Shown here one piece after another: positions 18,970-27,798 of a stretch of DNA of 64,000 nucleotides. The notes under the pieces were generated by a model, which was not told where the DNA came from, did no database searches, and was given only the letters and a program-made list of their open reading frames with translations. This DNA is from Paraburkholderia haematera (GTDB lineage: Bacteria > Pseudomonadota > Gammaproteobacteria > Burkholderiales > Burkholderiaceae). Both the position numbers and the translations under genes were made by a program. The stretch is taken from assembly GCF_905220975.1 (NCBI RefSeq), contig NZ_CAJNBK010000003.1, forward strand, positions 434,001 to 498,000, in the 5' to 3' direction. Every line of letters begins with the position of its first letter. Position 1 is the first letter of the stretch.

Positions 18970-19109
18970 TCGATCGGAGTTAGCGCTTTAGCGCTTACTC
19001 CGGTCCCATGCAAAGCTGTCGATCGGAGTTAGCGCTTTAGCGCTTACTCCGATCCCATGCAAAGCTGTCGATCGGAGTTAGCGCTTTAGCGCTTACTCCG
19101 GTCCCATGC
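18970..19109. repeat. Tandem array B: about 2.9 copies of the 49-bp hairpin repeat
   Basis: Units start at 18970, 19019 and 19068 with the same 49-base period as array A; the third is cut after 42 bases. The hairpin core is unchanged, but unit position 6 is C and position 33 is G, a Watson-Crick pair, where array A has G and T (or A and C in its last copy). This pairwise change suggests the stem matters. As with array A, it sits just before the ribosome site of the downstream gene in the operon. Confidence 0.93.
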
Positions 19110-19197
19110 TTGTGGCGCGGTATGCGCTCTGCTTTTTGCCTCTGCTCTTTGCACTACTAGCAGGCTATTTTGCGCTCAAACGCTATCTGGCTTGCGT

Positions 19198-20331
19198 TTA
19201 AACATGGCGTGCGATAACCATCCGCTGCACTTCGCTGGTTCCTTCGTAAATCTGTGTGATGCGGGCGTCGCGATAGTGGCGTTCCACGGCGTAGTCCTCG
19301 AGATAGCCATAGCCGCCGTGAATCTGGATCGCATTCGAGCAGATTTCCTCGGCGAGCTCCGAGGCAAACAGCTTGGCCTGCGATGCCTCGGACAAACATG
19401 GCTTGCCCGCCGTGCGCAGCCGCGCCGCGTGATGCACCAGCAGCCGCGCGGCATTGAGGCGAGTGGCCATGTCGGCGAGCATGTTGGCAATGGTCTGGTG
19501 GTCCTTCAACGCCTTGCCGAACTGGATGCGTTCGTTCGCGTAGAGGCGCGCGGCATCGAACGCGGCTCGCGCAATGCCGACCGCCTGCGCTGCAATACCG
19601 ATGCGGCCGCCCTCGAGATTCGACAACGCAATGCGCAGGCCTTCGCCCGGTTCGCCGAGCAGATTGGCTTCCAGCACCGCGCAATCGTCGAGCGAAATGG
19701 GACAGGTGTCCGATGCGCGAATGCCGAGCTTGTGCTCCGGCTTGCCAACGTTGAATCCCGGCGTATCGGTCGGCACGATGAAGGCTGACAGGCCACGCTT
19801 GCCCCGATCAGGATCGGTGACGGCAAATACGATCGCGATGTTGGCGCGCGCCCCGTTGGTCACGAACTGCTTGTTGCCGTTGAGAATCCATTTGCCGTCT
19901 CGCAGCACCGCGCGAGTACGCAGATTGTTCGCCTCGGAACCGGCTTGCGGCTCGGTCAGACAGAACGCGCCGATGCGGCGCCCTGTGGCGAGGTCCTGCA
20001 GATAACGATCCTTTTGCGCGTCCGTGCCGAAGTTCAGGATCGGCCCGCAGCCGACCGAGTTGTGCACGCTCATCAGCGTGGCGCAAGCGGCGCAGCCCGC
20101 GGCGATCTCTTCGAGGGCGAGCGCATAGGCCACGTAGTCGGTATAGGTGCCGCCCCACTCGGGCGGCACGATCATGCCGAGAAATCCCAGCTCGCCCATT
20201 TGCGTCACGATTTCCGCCGGCAGCTTCGCGTCGCGATCCCACTGGGCGGCGTGCGGCGCGAGGCGCTCCGTGGCAAAGTCGCGGGCGGCGTCGCGAATCA
20301 TGCGCTGTTCGTCGGTGTAGAAGCTGTCCAT
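19198..20331 (-). CDS. Acyl-CoA dehydrogenase (probable isobutyryl-CoA dehydrogenase)
   Basis: Starting at ATG 20331 the 377-residue protein begins [20 protein letters not shown], standard for short-chain acyl-CoA dehydrogenases. It shows [19 protein letters not shown] (flavin contact), [20 protein letters not shown] and the C-terminal [34 protein letters not shown] block in which the catalytic glutamate is near residue 362. FAD would pass electrons to ETF. As first gene of the operon it would make methacrylyl-CoA from isobutyryl-CoA. The longer frame to 20538 starts upstream of the family N-terminus. Confidence 0.88.
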   Translation of the reverse strand: MDSFYTDEQRMIRDAARDFATERLAPHAAQWDRDAKLPAEIVTQMGELGFLGMIVPPEWGGTYTDYVAYALALEEIAAGCAACATLMSVHNSVGCGPILNFGTDAQKDRYLQDLATGRRIGAFCLTEPQAGSEANNLRTRAVLRDGKWILNGNKQFVTNGARANIAIVFAVTDPDRGKRGLSAFIVPTDTPGFNVGKPEHKLGIRASDTCPISLDDCAVLEANLLGEPGEGLRIALSNLEGGRIGIAAQAVGIARAAFDAARLYANERIQFGKALKDHQTIANMLADMATRLNAARLLVHHAARLRTAGKPCLSEASQAKLFASELAEEICSNAIQIHGGYGYLEDYAVERHYRDARITQIYEGTSEVQRMVIARHV

Positions 20332-20409
20332 GGCTCGATCCTGTGATGTGCATCGAGTCGCGGCAGCGAGGCGCTGCCTCGTCATCCGCGACTCATCGCG
20401 GGGGTGGCC

Positions 20410-20439
20410 CGCCTCGCCGTGATGTTTCCCGGCGAGGCG
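20410..20439. promoter_or_regulatory. 10-bp inverted repeat in the valine operon leader
   Basis: CGCCTCGCCG (20410-20419) and CGGCGAGGCG (20430-20439) are perfect complements ten bases apart, 79 bases upstream of the acyl-CoA dehydrogenase start and in the gap shared with the divergent araC-family gene. A second small palindrome, ATACCGGTAT, is at 20526-20535. Either could be a regulator site or a leader hairpin. Confidence 0.4.
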
Positions 20440-20627
20440 ATCCGCGATCGGTTCAGGCCAAGTGTAGAGAAGCCGCTGGACAGGTTCGATGCTCAGCCCG
20501 ATCATTCCGACTGAGCGCATTTGCCATACCGGTATCATGCAAAGCCGATTCAGGCCGCATTTTCAAAGGCTTAGCGAATCGCCAGAACGAAATTGTTGAG
20601 CGCGTTTGCCAGACAGGCCTGAAAAAC

Positions 20628-21683
20628 ATGAAGACGTTCAAGAACCTCAGAAACGATAAAGGCACGATTTCCGTCAGCATGGTCGAGGAGACCCTGGCGT
20701 TGGCGCGGGCACGCGGCTTCGAGGCGCTGCCGCTTGCCGAAGCCGCCGGTATCGCGGCAACCCTGCTGGCGTCGCCGAAAAGCCGGGTCTCGTCGGCGCA
20801 GTATGGTGCGCTGTGGGCCGGTATCGCCCGCGCGCTGGACGACGAGTTCTTCGGCCAGGACTCGCACCGGATGAAAAGCGGCAGCTTCATCGCGATGACC
20901 CAGATGGCGTTGACCGCGCGTAACGGCGCGCAAGCGCTCGCGCGGGCGGTCGGCTTCATGCGGCTCGTGCTGGACGATCTTGCCGTACAGATCGAGACGG
21001 ATGCGCAGCGCGTGCGGCTGCGATATATCGAACGCGAAGGCGCGCGGCCGCCCGCCATGTTCGCTTACGCGACCCACTTTATCCTCGTCTACGGCTTGTT
21101 GTGCTGGCTGGTCGGGCGGCGCATTCCGCTGCTAGAAGCGCGCTTTCGCTGCGCCGAGCCGCCTGCCGCGCATGAATACCGCCTGATGTTCTGCGACGAC
21201 ATGGCGTTCGATCAAGCCGAATCCTATGTGGACCTCTCGCCGGCGTTTCTCGACCTGCCGGTGGTCCAGACCACCCAGTCGGTGAAGCCGTTCCTGCGCG
21301 ATGCGCCCGGCAGCTTCATCGTCAAATACCGCAATCCTGGCTCGCTCGCCGCACGGGTGCGCAAGATGCTGCGCGCGCTGCCGATGGCCGGCTGGCCCGC
21401 CGCCGATCAGATGGCGCTACGCCTGCACGTCGCCGAAGCGACGATGCGGCGGCGTTTGAAACACGAAGGCTATACGTATCAGTCGATCAAGGACGACTTG
21501 CGGCGCGACATCGCCATCGGCGAGCTGCAGGACACCGATCGCACGATCGCCGACATCGCCACCGCGGTGGGTTTTGCCGAGCCGAGCGCATTTCATCGCG
21601 CGTTTCGCAAGTGGACCGGCATGCGGCCGAGCGATTACCGGCCGGCGCATGCGGATTTCACGCGCCGCACGGAATCGGACTAA
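20628..21683 (+). CDS. AraC-family transcriptional regulator
   Basis: ATG 20628 gives a 351-residue protein beginning MKTFKNLRNDKGTISVSMVE. The N-terminal two thirds fit the arabinose-binding-like domain found in OruR/ArgR-type AraC proteins (EALPLAEAAGI, MTQMALTARNGAQALARAVG), and residues about 250-345 are the paired helix-turn-helix (VAEATMRRRLKHEGYTYQSI, IADIATAVGFAEPSAFHRAF, WTGMRPSDYR). It is divergent from the valine operon across 296 bases and is its likely activator. The longer frame from 20343 is an upstream artefact. Confidence 0.9.
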   Translation: MKTFKNLRNDKGTISVSMVEETLALARARGFEALPLAEAAGIAATLLASPKSRVSSAQYGALWAGIARALDDEFFGQDSHRMKSGSFIAMTQMALTARNGAQALARAVGFMRLVLDDLAVQIETDAQRVRLRYIEREGARPPAMFAYATHFILVYGLLCWLVGRRIPLLEARFRCAEPPAAHEYRLMFCDDMAFDQAESYVDLSPAFLDLPVVQTTQSVKPFLRDAPGSFIVKYRNPGSLAARVRKMLRALPMAGWPAADQMALRLHVAEATMRRRLKHEGYTYQSIKDDLRRDIAIGELQDTDRTIADIATAVGFAEPSAFHRAFRKWTGMRPSDYRPAHADFTRRTESD

Positions 21684-21744
21684 GCTGTAAGGAGCAGGCC
21701 AGCCTTTTTGGGGTATCGGCCCGCGCCGGCCGATACCCGTCGGC

Positions 21745-23412
21745 ATGGCGCGGCAGCCGTCAGCGATGAGTCCGTATCCGCGTCTCCCGTTCCGGCAGTC
21801 TGGTCCGCGCCCTGCGCTTATCCGTGGCGGCGTCGTGGGCCGGTTGATGCGCGGCATGACCGCGTTCGGCGTGCTTTTGGCATTTGGATTCGCATTGTGC
21901 GAAAACGCGCCGCCAGTTTTGGCCGCCCAGCCCGCCGTTGCACCGAATAGCGTTATCGTGATCCCGGTGAACGGCGCGATCGATCCGGCCAGCGCCGACT
22001 TCATCGTGCGCGGCTTGAAGCGCGCCGCCGACGACCGCGCGCAACTCGCCGTGCTGCAACTCGATACGCCCGGCGGACTGGATACGTCGATGCGGCAGAT
22101 CATCAAGGCGATTCTCGGCTCGCCGGTGCCGGTCGCCACCTTTATCGCCCCGAGTGGCGCGCGTGCGGCGAGCGCCGGCACCTATATCGTCTACGCCAGC
22201 CATATTGCGGCGATGGCACCGGGCACCAATCTCGGCGCGGCGACGCCGATTCAGATGGGCATCGGCGGTGCGGAGCCGCCTGCGGGCGGCGGCGGTATGC
22301 CGGGCCTGCCAGGCGGTGGAGGCGGAGCCGGCGGTGGTGCTGGTGCACAAAAGAACGGCCCCGGAGCGCCAGCCTCAGCCGATTCGGCGAGTTCAGCGAC
22401 GTCGGCAAACCCGGCAAGCTCAGCTAGCGCCGCGAGCGCCGCCCTTCCGCTCGACACCCAATCCACCGAACTGCGCAAGCAGGTCCACGACGCGGCCGCC
22501 TACATCCGCGGTCTCGCGCAAATGCGTGGACGCAACGCCGACTGGGCCGAGCGCGCCGTGCGCGAAGCCGTCAGCCTGTCGGCCAGTGAAGCGCTCGCGC
22601 AACATGTGGTCGATCTGAATGCGCGCGACATTCCCGACCTGTTGCGTCAGGTGAACGGCCGCACGATCAGCACGAGCCAGGGCGACGTCAAGCTCAGCAC
22701 CGCCAATGCACGGGTGGTCACGCTCGAAGCCGACTGGCGCAACCAGTTCCTCGCGGTCATCACCGATCCGAACGTCGCGCTGCTTCTGCTGATGATCGGC
22801 ATGTACGGCCTCTTTTTCGAGTTCGCCAATCCGGGGTTCGTGCTACCGGGCGTGGTCGGCGCCATCAGTCTGCTGATGGGTCTCTTCGCGATGCAGATGC
22901 TGCCGGTCAATTACGTCGGGCTCGGCCTGATCTTTCTCGGCACCGCGTTCCTGATCGGCGAGGCGTTTCTGCCGACTTTCGGCACGCTCGGCTTCGGCGG
23001 GGTGGTTGCGTTCGTGATCGGCGCGCTGATGCTGATCGATACCGACGTGCCCGGCTACGGCATTCCGCTGCCCCTGATCGCGGCCGTGGTGGTGTTTAGC
23101 GTCATGTTTGTGTTCGGCGTATCGAGGCTCGTCTTGCGGTCGCGGCGCCGGCCCGTGGTGACCGGTTCGGAAGCGCTGATCGGCAGTCTCGGCGTCGTGC
23201 TCGATGATGGCCTGCTGCCGGAGGGCCCGCGGTCTGAGGACACAGCAGCGGGCGGCGCGCTGGCCGGCTGGGCTCAGGTCCACGGTGAACGCTGGCGGGT
23301 GTCCAGCACGGCTCCGGTCGCGGCCGGTCACGCGGTGCGCGTCACGGCGCGGCGCGGACTGACGCTGACCGTGGTGCCGGCGGAATCACAACAACAAGGA
23401 GAACGCTCATGA
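21745..23412 (+). CDS. NfeD-family membrane-bound serine protease
   Basis: The 555-residue protein has a hydrophobic N-terminus, then a ClpP-like protease domain ([60 protein letters not shown] with the likely catalytic serine in ASAGTYI), about four membrane helices ([20 protein letters not shown] onward) and a C-terminal OB-like NfeD domain. Between about residues 170 and 240 is an unusual Gly/Ala/Ser/Pro-rich insertion. The start is uncertain among ATG 21745 and 21766. It overlaps the slipin gene by ATGA, the standard NfeD-SPFH pair; known partners are cleaved at hydrophobic stomatin segments. Confidence 0.88.
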   Translation: MARQPSAMSPYPRLPFRQSGPRPALIRGGVVGRLMRGMTAFGVLLAFGFALCENAPPVLAAQPAVAPNSVIVIPVNGAIDPASADFIVRGLKRAADDRAQLAVLQLDTPGGLDTSMRQIIKAILGSPVPVATFIAPSGARAASAGTYIVYASHIAAMAPGTNLGAATPIQMGIGGAEPPAGGGGMPGLPGGGGGAGGGAGAQKNGPGAPASADSASSATSANPASSASAASAALPLDTQSTELRKQVHDAAAYIRGLAQMRGRNADWAERAVREAVSLSASEALAQHVVDLNARDIPDLLRQVNGRTISTSQGDVKLSTANARVVTLEADWRNQFLAVITDPNVALLLLMIGMYGLFFEFANPGFVLPGVVGAISLLMGLFAMQMLPVNYVGLGLIFLGTAFLIGEAFLPTFGTLGFGGVVAFVIGALMLIDTDVPGYGIPLPLIAAVVVFSVMFVFGVSRLVLRSRRRPVVTGSEALIGSLGVVLDDGLLPEGPRSEDTAAGGALAGWAQVHGERWRVSSTAPVAAGHAVRVTARRGLTLTVVPAESQQQGERS

Positions 23413-24182
23413 TCGGTTTCACATTCGGCTTCAGCAGCATTCTGATTCTGCTGGTGGCCGCACTGATTGCTTCGTCGATACGGATTTTTCGCGAGTATGA
23501 ACGCGGCGTGGTGTTCATGCTCGGGCGCTTCTGGAAGGTCAAGGGGCCCGGCCTCGTGCTGATCATTCCGATCGTGCAGCAGGTGGTACGCATGGATTTG
23601 CGCACCGTCGTGTTCGACGTGCCGCCGCAAGACGTCATTACGCGCGACAACGTTTCGGTGAAGGTCAACGCGGTGGTGTATTTCCGCGTCGTCGATCCGG
23701 AGAAAGCGGTGATCCAGGTGGCGCGTTATTTCGAGGCGACCAGCCAGTTATCGCAAACGACGCTGCGCGCGGTGCTCGGCAAGCACGAACTCGACGACCT
23801 GCTGGCGGATCGCGAGCAGTTGAACGCCGATATCCAGAAGGTGCTCGACGCACAGACCGACGCGTGGGGCATCAAGGTCTCGATTGTCGAGATCAAGCAT
23901 GTGGACATCAACGAAACGATGATCCGCGCGATCGCCCGTCAGGCCGAAGCCGAGCGCGAACGGCGCGCCAAGGTGATTCATGCGGAAGGCGAATTGCAGG
24001 CTTCGCAGCATCTGCTGGAGGCGGCGCAGACGCTCGCGCGGCAGCCGCAGGCCATGCAGTTGCGTTACCTGCAAACCCTCACGACGATCGCCGCCGACAA
24101 GAATTCGACGATCGTATTCCCGTTGCCGATCGATCTGCTGAGCGCGGTGCTGGATCGCTTCAGCAAACCTTCGGCCTCCTGA
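23409..24182 (+). CDS. Slipin (SPFH/stomatin family protein)
   Basis: The 257-residue protein has one N-terminal membrane segment ([19 protein letters not shown]), the SPFH domain ([40 protein letters not shown]) and an Ala/Glu/Arg-rich coiled-coil ([20 protein letters not shown]). Such proteins oligomerise at the inner membrane and organise microdomains. It overlaps nfeD by four bases, and the NfeD protease is expected to act on it. A GAACCGG/CCGGTTC hairpin starts at its stop codon (24181-24202). Confidence 0.93.
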   Translation: MIGFTFGFSSILILLVAALIASSIRIFREYERGVVFMLGRFWKVKGPGLVLIIPIVQQVVRMDLRTVVFDVPPQDVITRDNVSVKVNAVVYFRVVDPEKAVIQVARYFEATSQLSQTTLRAVLGKHELDDLLADREQLNADIQKVLDAQTDAWGIKVSIVEIKHVDINETMIRAIARQAEAERERRAKVIHAEGELQASQHLLEAAQTLARQPQAMQLRYLQTLTTIAADKNSTIVFPLPIDLLSAVLDRFSKPSAS

Positions 24183-24202
24183 ACCGGGGGGCGCGCCGGT
24201 TC
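24181..24202 (+). terminator. Weak hairpin at the slipin stop codon
   Basis: GAACCGG (24181-24187) pairs with CCGGTTC (24196-24202) around an 8-base loop. There is no T-run after it, so if it terminates transcription it is not a classic intrinsic terminator. Confidence 0.3.
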
Positions 24203-24321
24203 ACATCGACCCGCTTTGGAACGCGGGGTGAGACGGTGCATTGTCTTCGATCGACTTAATCGACCTGCATACGAAAACTAAAATGTAACGGTCGTTATTA
24301 ACCGCTCCATGGGAGCCAGTC

Positions 24322-24579
24322 ATGAAAATCGCTTCATTAGTTGGACTCGGCGCGCTATTAACCGCCGTGAATATGAGTACGGCGTTTGCGCAGACCTCGC
24401 GACCTTACGATCCCTCGGCGCCGGTAACGCGTGCCCAGGTGAAAGCCGATCTGGCCGATTGGCGCGCCGCCGGCTACGATCCGCTCGACTGGATCGACTA
24501 TCCGGACAACGCGCAACGCGCGGGCCGCATTGTCGCCGCACGGCGGGCGCAGCAGATGGGCGGGAGCATGCCGCAGTAA
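24322..24579 (+). CDS. DUF4148 domain secretory protein
   Basis: The 85-residue protein has a clear signal peptide (MKIASLVGLGALLTAVNMST, cleavage likely after AFA) and a mature part of the DUF4148 type: TRAQVKADLADWRAAGYDPLDW with the small conserved tail YPDNAQRAGRIVAARR. DUF4148 proteins are abundant in Burkholderia-group genomes and are exported; their function is unknown. GGGAG precedes the start by about seven bases. It stands alone between slipin and the purine permease. Confidence 0.9.
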   Translation: MKIASLVGLGALLTAVNMSTAFAQTSRPYDPSAPVTRAQVKADLADWRAAGYDPLDWIDYPDNAQRAGRIVAARRAQQMGGSMPQ

Positions 24580-24673
24580 CCGGTCTCGCCCGAGCCTCGA
24601 TGCGGCAGGCCGGCCCGCCCGCGACGACCGGCGTCGCAGGCAACGCCGGCCTCGCGTGCCCTACCCATCCGCC

Positions 24674-24721
24674 CATGAGTCCGTGAGCCCGTGAGCCCGT
24701 GAGCCCACGAGCCAATGAGCC
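24674..24721. repeat. 8-bp tandem repeat, six units
   Basis: The octamer CGTGAGCC is repeated in tandem six times from 24674; three central units (24682-24705) are exact and the outer ones differ by one or two bases. It lies in the non-coding gap after the DUF4148 gene. Confidence 0.85.
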
Positions 24722-25024
24722 ACCCGCGTCGCCCGCCGCCTACCCCACAAACAGCACCGCCCGCCGCCGCAACATCGCAAATTCGCTTGCCGCGCCACCC
24801 CGCGCGCTGGCAAGGTATCATCTCGCCCCTTCGGCAAAGCCCGCAGTCACGTAATTCAGTGCGCCGCCGCCAATCATGATTACAATCCGCCCGTAGGCCT
24901 GGCTGCGTGGCGCACCGGCGCCGTGCCGGACGGCACCCGTGCCTGCTGATCTGCTGTGCATGGGCCGTATCAACCACAAGAAACGCTTTTCCAACAACGA
25001 GATGAACAACGAGAGACCCGCCTC
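24722..25024. other. Leader region of the purine permease gene
   Basis: This stretch after the octamer repeat holds no supported gene. It must contain the promoter of the permease, but I cannot place -35/-10 boxes with confidence. Confidence 0.4.
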
Positions 25025-26326
25025 ATGGACTCGATAAAACGATACTTCGGCTTCGAAGCCGCCGGCACCGACCTGCGCACCGAAGTGCTCGCCGGGCTGA
25101 CCACCTTCCTGACGATGGCCTACATCATCTTCGTCAATCCGGCGATTCTCGGCGACGCCGGCATGCCGAAAGACGCGGTATTCGTCGCGACCTGCATCGT
25201 GGCCGCGCTGGCCTCGCTGATCATGGGCCTGTACGCGAACTACCCGATCGCACTCGCGCCCGGCATGGGCCTGAACGCGTATTTCGCCTACACCGTCGTG
25301 AAGGGCATGGGCTTCACGTGGCAAGCCGCGCTCGGCGCGGTGTTCATCTCCGGCTGCCTGTTCCTGATCGTCACACTGTTTCGCGTGCGCGAAGTGATCG
25401 TCAACGGGATTCCGCATTCGATCCGTATCGCCATCACCGGCGGCATCGGCCTGTTTCTCGCGATCATTTCGCTGAAATCGGCCGGCATCGTGGTCGGCAA
25501 TCCGGCCACGCTCGTCACGCTCGGCGATCTGCACAACTCGCATGTGGTCCTCGCGGTGATCGGCTTCTTCGCGATCGTCACGCTCGACTATCTGCGGGTG
25601 CGCGGTTCGATCCTGATCGGCATTGTCGGCGTGACGGTGCTGAGCTTTTTCTTCGGCGGCAATCAGTTCCACGGCATCGTCTCCGCGCCGCCGTCGATCA
25701 CACCCACGCTGTTCCAGCTCGACATTCGCGGCGCGCTCTCGGGCGGCGTGCTGAACGTGATCCTGGTGTTCTTCCTCGTCGAACTGTTCGATGCGACCGG
25801 CACGCTGATGGGCGTGGCCAATCGCGCCGGGCTGCTGGTCGAGGGCAAGATGTTCCGGTTGAACCGTGCCCTGCTCGCCGACAGCACGGCGATTCTGGCG
25901 GGCTCGATGCTGGGCACGTCGTCGACCACGGCGTATATCGAAAGCGCGTCGGGCGTGCAGGCCGGCGGCCGCACTGGGGTGACGGCGCTCACCGTCGCCG
26001 TGCTGTTCCTCGCGGCGCTGTTTTTTGCGCCACTGGCGGCCGTGGTGCCCGGCTACGCGACGGCGCCGGCTCTCCTGTACGTGTCGTGCCTGATGCTGCG
26101 CGAAATGCTCGACCTGCCGTGGGACGACGCCACCGAAGTCGTGCCGGCCGCGCTCACCGCCCTGCTGATGCCGTTCACCTACTCGATCGCCAATGGCGTC
26201 GCGTTCGGTTTCATCTCCTATGCAGGCCTGAAACTGCTGACCGGACAAGCACGCAAAGTGAAACTGGTGGTGTGGATCATCGCGGCGATTTTCCTGTTCC
26301 GGTATTTCTACCTCGGCAGCGAATAA
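25025..26326 (+). CDS. NCS2-family purine permease (AzgA-like)
   Basis: ATG 25025 yields 433 residues starting MDSIKRYFGFEAAGTDLRTE, the typical AzgA N-terminus. The protein is a 12-14 helix transporter with TEVLAGLTTFLTMAYIIFVN, APGMGLNAYFAYTVV and the family signature LGTSSTTAYIESASGVQAGGRTG. Relatives import adenine, guanine or hypoxanthine by proton symport across the inner membrane. No purine enzyme is adjacent, so the exact base is unknown. The frame opens earlier at 24956 but those residues are not conserved in the family. Confidence 0.92.
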   Translation: MDSIKRYFGFEAAGTDLRTEVLAGLTTFLTMAYIIFVNPAILGDAGMPKDAVFVATCIVAALASLIMGLYANYPIALAPGMGLNAYFAYTVVKGMGFTWQAALGAVFISGCLFLIVTLFRVREVIVNGIPHSIRIAITGGIGLFLAIISLKSAGIVVGNPATLVTLGDLHNSHVVLAVIGFFAIVTLDYLRVRGSILIGIVGVTVLSFFFGGNQFHGIVSAPPSITPTLFQLDIRGALSGGVLNVILVFFLVELFDATGTLMGVANRAGLLVEGKMFRLNRALLADSTAILAGSMLGTSSTTAYIESASGVQAGGRTGVTALTVAVLFLAALFFAPLAAVVPGYATAPALLYVSCLMLREMLDLPWDDATEVVPAALTALLMPFTYSIANGVAFGFISYAGLKLLTGQARKVKLVVWIIAAIFLFRYFYLGSE

Positions 26327-26397
26327 GCTGACAGCACCGCGGCGGCGGCACGGTGTTTGGCCACGGTTCGGTCTGGATCAACAATCGTTTTATTGAA

Positions 26398-26420
26398 GGC
26401 GCCCGTTCTGCACGGGCACC
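26398..26420 (+). terminator. Possible terminator after the purine permease
   Basis: GCCCGT (26401-26406) and ACGGGC (26412-26417) form a short GC stem, extendable by three pairs including one G/T, followed by CCTTTAT. The T-run is weak. Confidence 0.35.
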
Positions 26421-26421
26421 C

Positions 26422-26444
26422 TTTATCATCCGATGATTGATAAA
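26422..26444. promoter_or_regulatory. Inverted repeat upstream of cytochrome b561
   Basis: TTTATCA (26422-26428) and TGATAAA (26438-26444) form a perfect AT-rich inverted repeat 31 bases upstream of the cytochrome b561 start, in position to be an operator or promoter element. No regulator is assigned. Confidence 0.35.
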
Positions 26445-26475
26445 AACCAACGAACTGGTCACGGGAGTTTCCTGC

Positions 26476-27006
26476 ATGTCCTACCGCCGCGCCTCAGACC
26501 GTTATAAGTCGCCCGCCATCTTCTTCCACTGGGCGATTTTTCTGCTGATCGCGCTCGCTTATCTGGCAATCGAAATACGCGGGCCGAAAGGGTCTGACAG
26601 CCGCGCTTTCTGGAGCAGCGTGCACTACTGTGCCGGGACCCTGGTGCTGGGATTGGCGGTGCTGTGCCTGATATGGCGGCTGTGGGCCGGCGCGCCCGCG
26701 GAAGTCGAAGGCAACCGGCTGCTCGCGTTTCTGGCGCGCGCCGCCCATCTCGCCCTGTACGTCTTTATCTTCGCGCAGCCGCTGCTCGGCATTCTGATGA
26801 TCAATACCGGTGGGCATCCCGTCACGCTGGCCTGGATCAACATCAATTACACGTTGGTTGGCGCGGATCCGCTTGCGCGGCCATTCCTCAAGACAGCGCA
26901 TGAGTGGCTCGGCAATGCGTTTTACTGGGTGATCGGCGCGCACGCGCTTGCGGCAATCGCGCATCACGTGGTGTTGAAGGATCGGACGCTGCGGCGGATG
27001 GTTTGA
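26476..27006 (+). CDS. Cytochrome b561 (di-haem membrane electron carrier)
   Basis: ATG 26476 (GGGAG eight bases upstream) gives a 176-residue protein with four hydrophobic helices. Candidate haem ligands are the histidines in AIFFHWAIFLL, SSVHYCAG, LLAF..RAAHLALYVF and the last helix WVIGAHALAAIAHHVV. Bacterial b561 proteins move electrons between quinol and periplasmic partners, sometimes superoxide. It is monocistronic here. The 13 residues upstream of this ATG are outside the family pattern. Confidence 0.92.
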   Translation: MSYRRASDRYKSPAIFFHWAIFLLIALAYLAIEIRGPKGSDSRAFWSSVHYCAGTLVLGLAVLCLIWRLWAGAPAEVEGNRLLAFLARAAHLALYVFIFAQPLLGILMINTGGHPVTLAWININYTLVGADPLARPFLKTAHEWLGNAFYWVIGAHALAAIAHHVVLKDRTLRRMV

Positions 27007-27090
27007 TCAGTTTCGGGTTTTTGGCGCACGAGGCGCTGGCGCTTGCGCGCGCAGCCTCATGAAACAACCCGCCGTGTCGCGCAAATTCGC

Positions 27091-27381
27091 TCAGTTGCGC
27101 CAGTTCGCTTCGTAGAAACGCACGTAGCCGCTCCTCAGCACGAGGCATTGCGCCCGCGTTTCCGATAGGAGACGCCGCGTGGCGGCTTCGATCCGGGCCC
27201 GGTGCGCGTCGAATGCGCCGACCATGTCTTCCAGACGTGGCGAAGCAGCGCCGAAGTGATCCTCCAGCGCCTCAGCCGTGATCATGCACTCCACCCTTTC
27301 CCCATCCACCATCGCCGGGAACGCCAAGGTAAGTTCGCGACCTGAATATTCAGGAGTTTCGTTCGGGAATAGGATCTGCAT
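27091..27381 (-). CDS. DUF1488 family protein
   Basis: The protein of 96 residues starts MQILFPNETPEYSGRELTLA and matches DUF1488 through FPAMVDGERVECMITAEALE and the C-terminal FEANW-like ending FYEANW. AGGTGA lies about five bases before ATG 27381; a GTG at 27390 would add three residues. DUF1488 proteins are small, soluble and of unknown function. It is convergent with cytochrome b561 and divergent from the AcoR-type gene. Confidence 0.87.
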   Translation of the reverse strand: MQILFPNETPEYSGRELTLAFPAMVDGERVECMITAEALEDHFGAASPRLEDMVGAFDAHRARIEAATRRLLSETRAQCLVLRSGYVRFYEANWRN

Positions 27382-27798
27382 GGGATTCACCTGAAAGGTT
27401 GGGTGCTGCGCATGAGTCGATTGGTACTGCGCACGCTGGTTGAGTCTGGTCGCTCCGGCAGCGCTTTTTCCTCCTTGTCGAATGCTGATGGCGCGGGTCC
27501 GTCACCTCACAATGGCGAATACGCCGTACTTCGCGACCCGCGAGGTGATTGGATTCACTGTAGACGAGTTCACGCGCTGCGCAAGTTTTCCTTTTTGTTT
27601 GCTCTATTTTGGTGCCTGACGGGGCATTTTGACGTGCTGCTTCCCGACCGCGCGACCCGGTTTTTCCCTGCCGCGCCGCCTTCGCCCAGTTGCTGTTTCG
27701 TCCTGTAATATCGGTGTTCGGCCGCGGATGCGTATGTTGCACTGCGGAACGCAACGGCGGGCAACGCACCTGCCGGGTCCGATCACCGGAGACATGCT
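27382..27798. other. Divergent promoter region, no gene seen
   Basis: The 417 bases between DUF1488 and the sigma-54 activator gene contain short unsupported frames only. No sigma-54 -24/-12 motif with correct spacing was found. Confidence 0.45.

Noticed and set aside
27403-27708. Plus-strand 101-residue frame upstream of the AcoR-like gene
   Set aside because: Unusual composition, no ribosome site and no family pattern; the region is better explained as a promoter gap.
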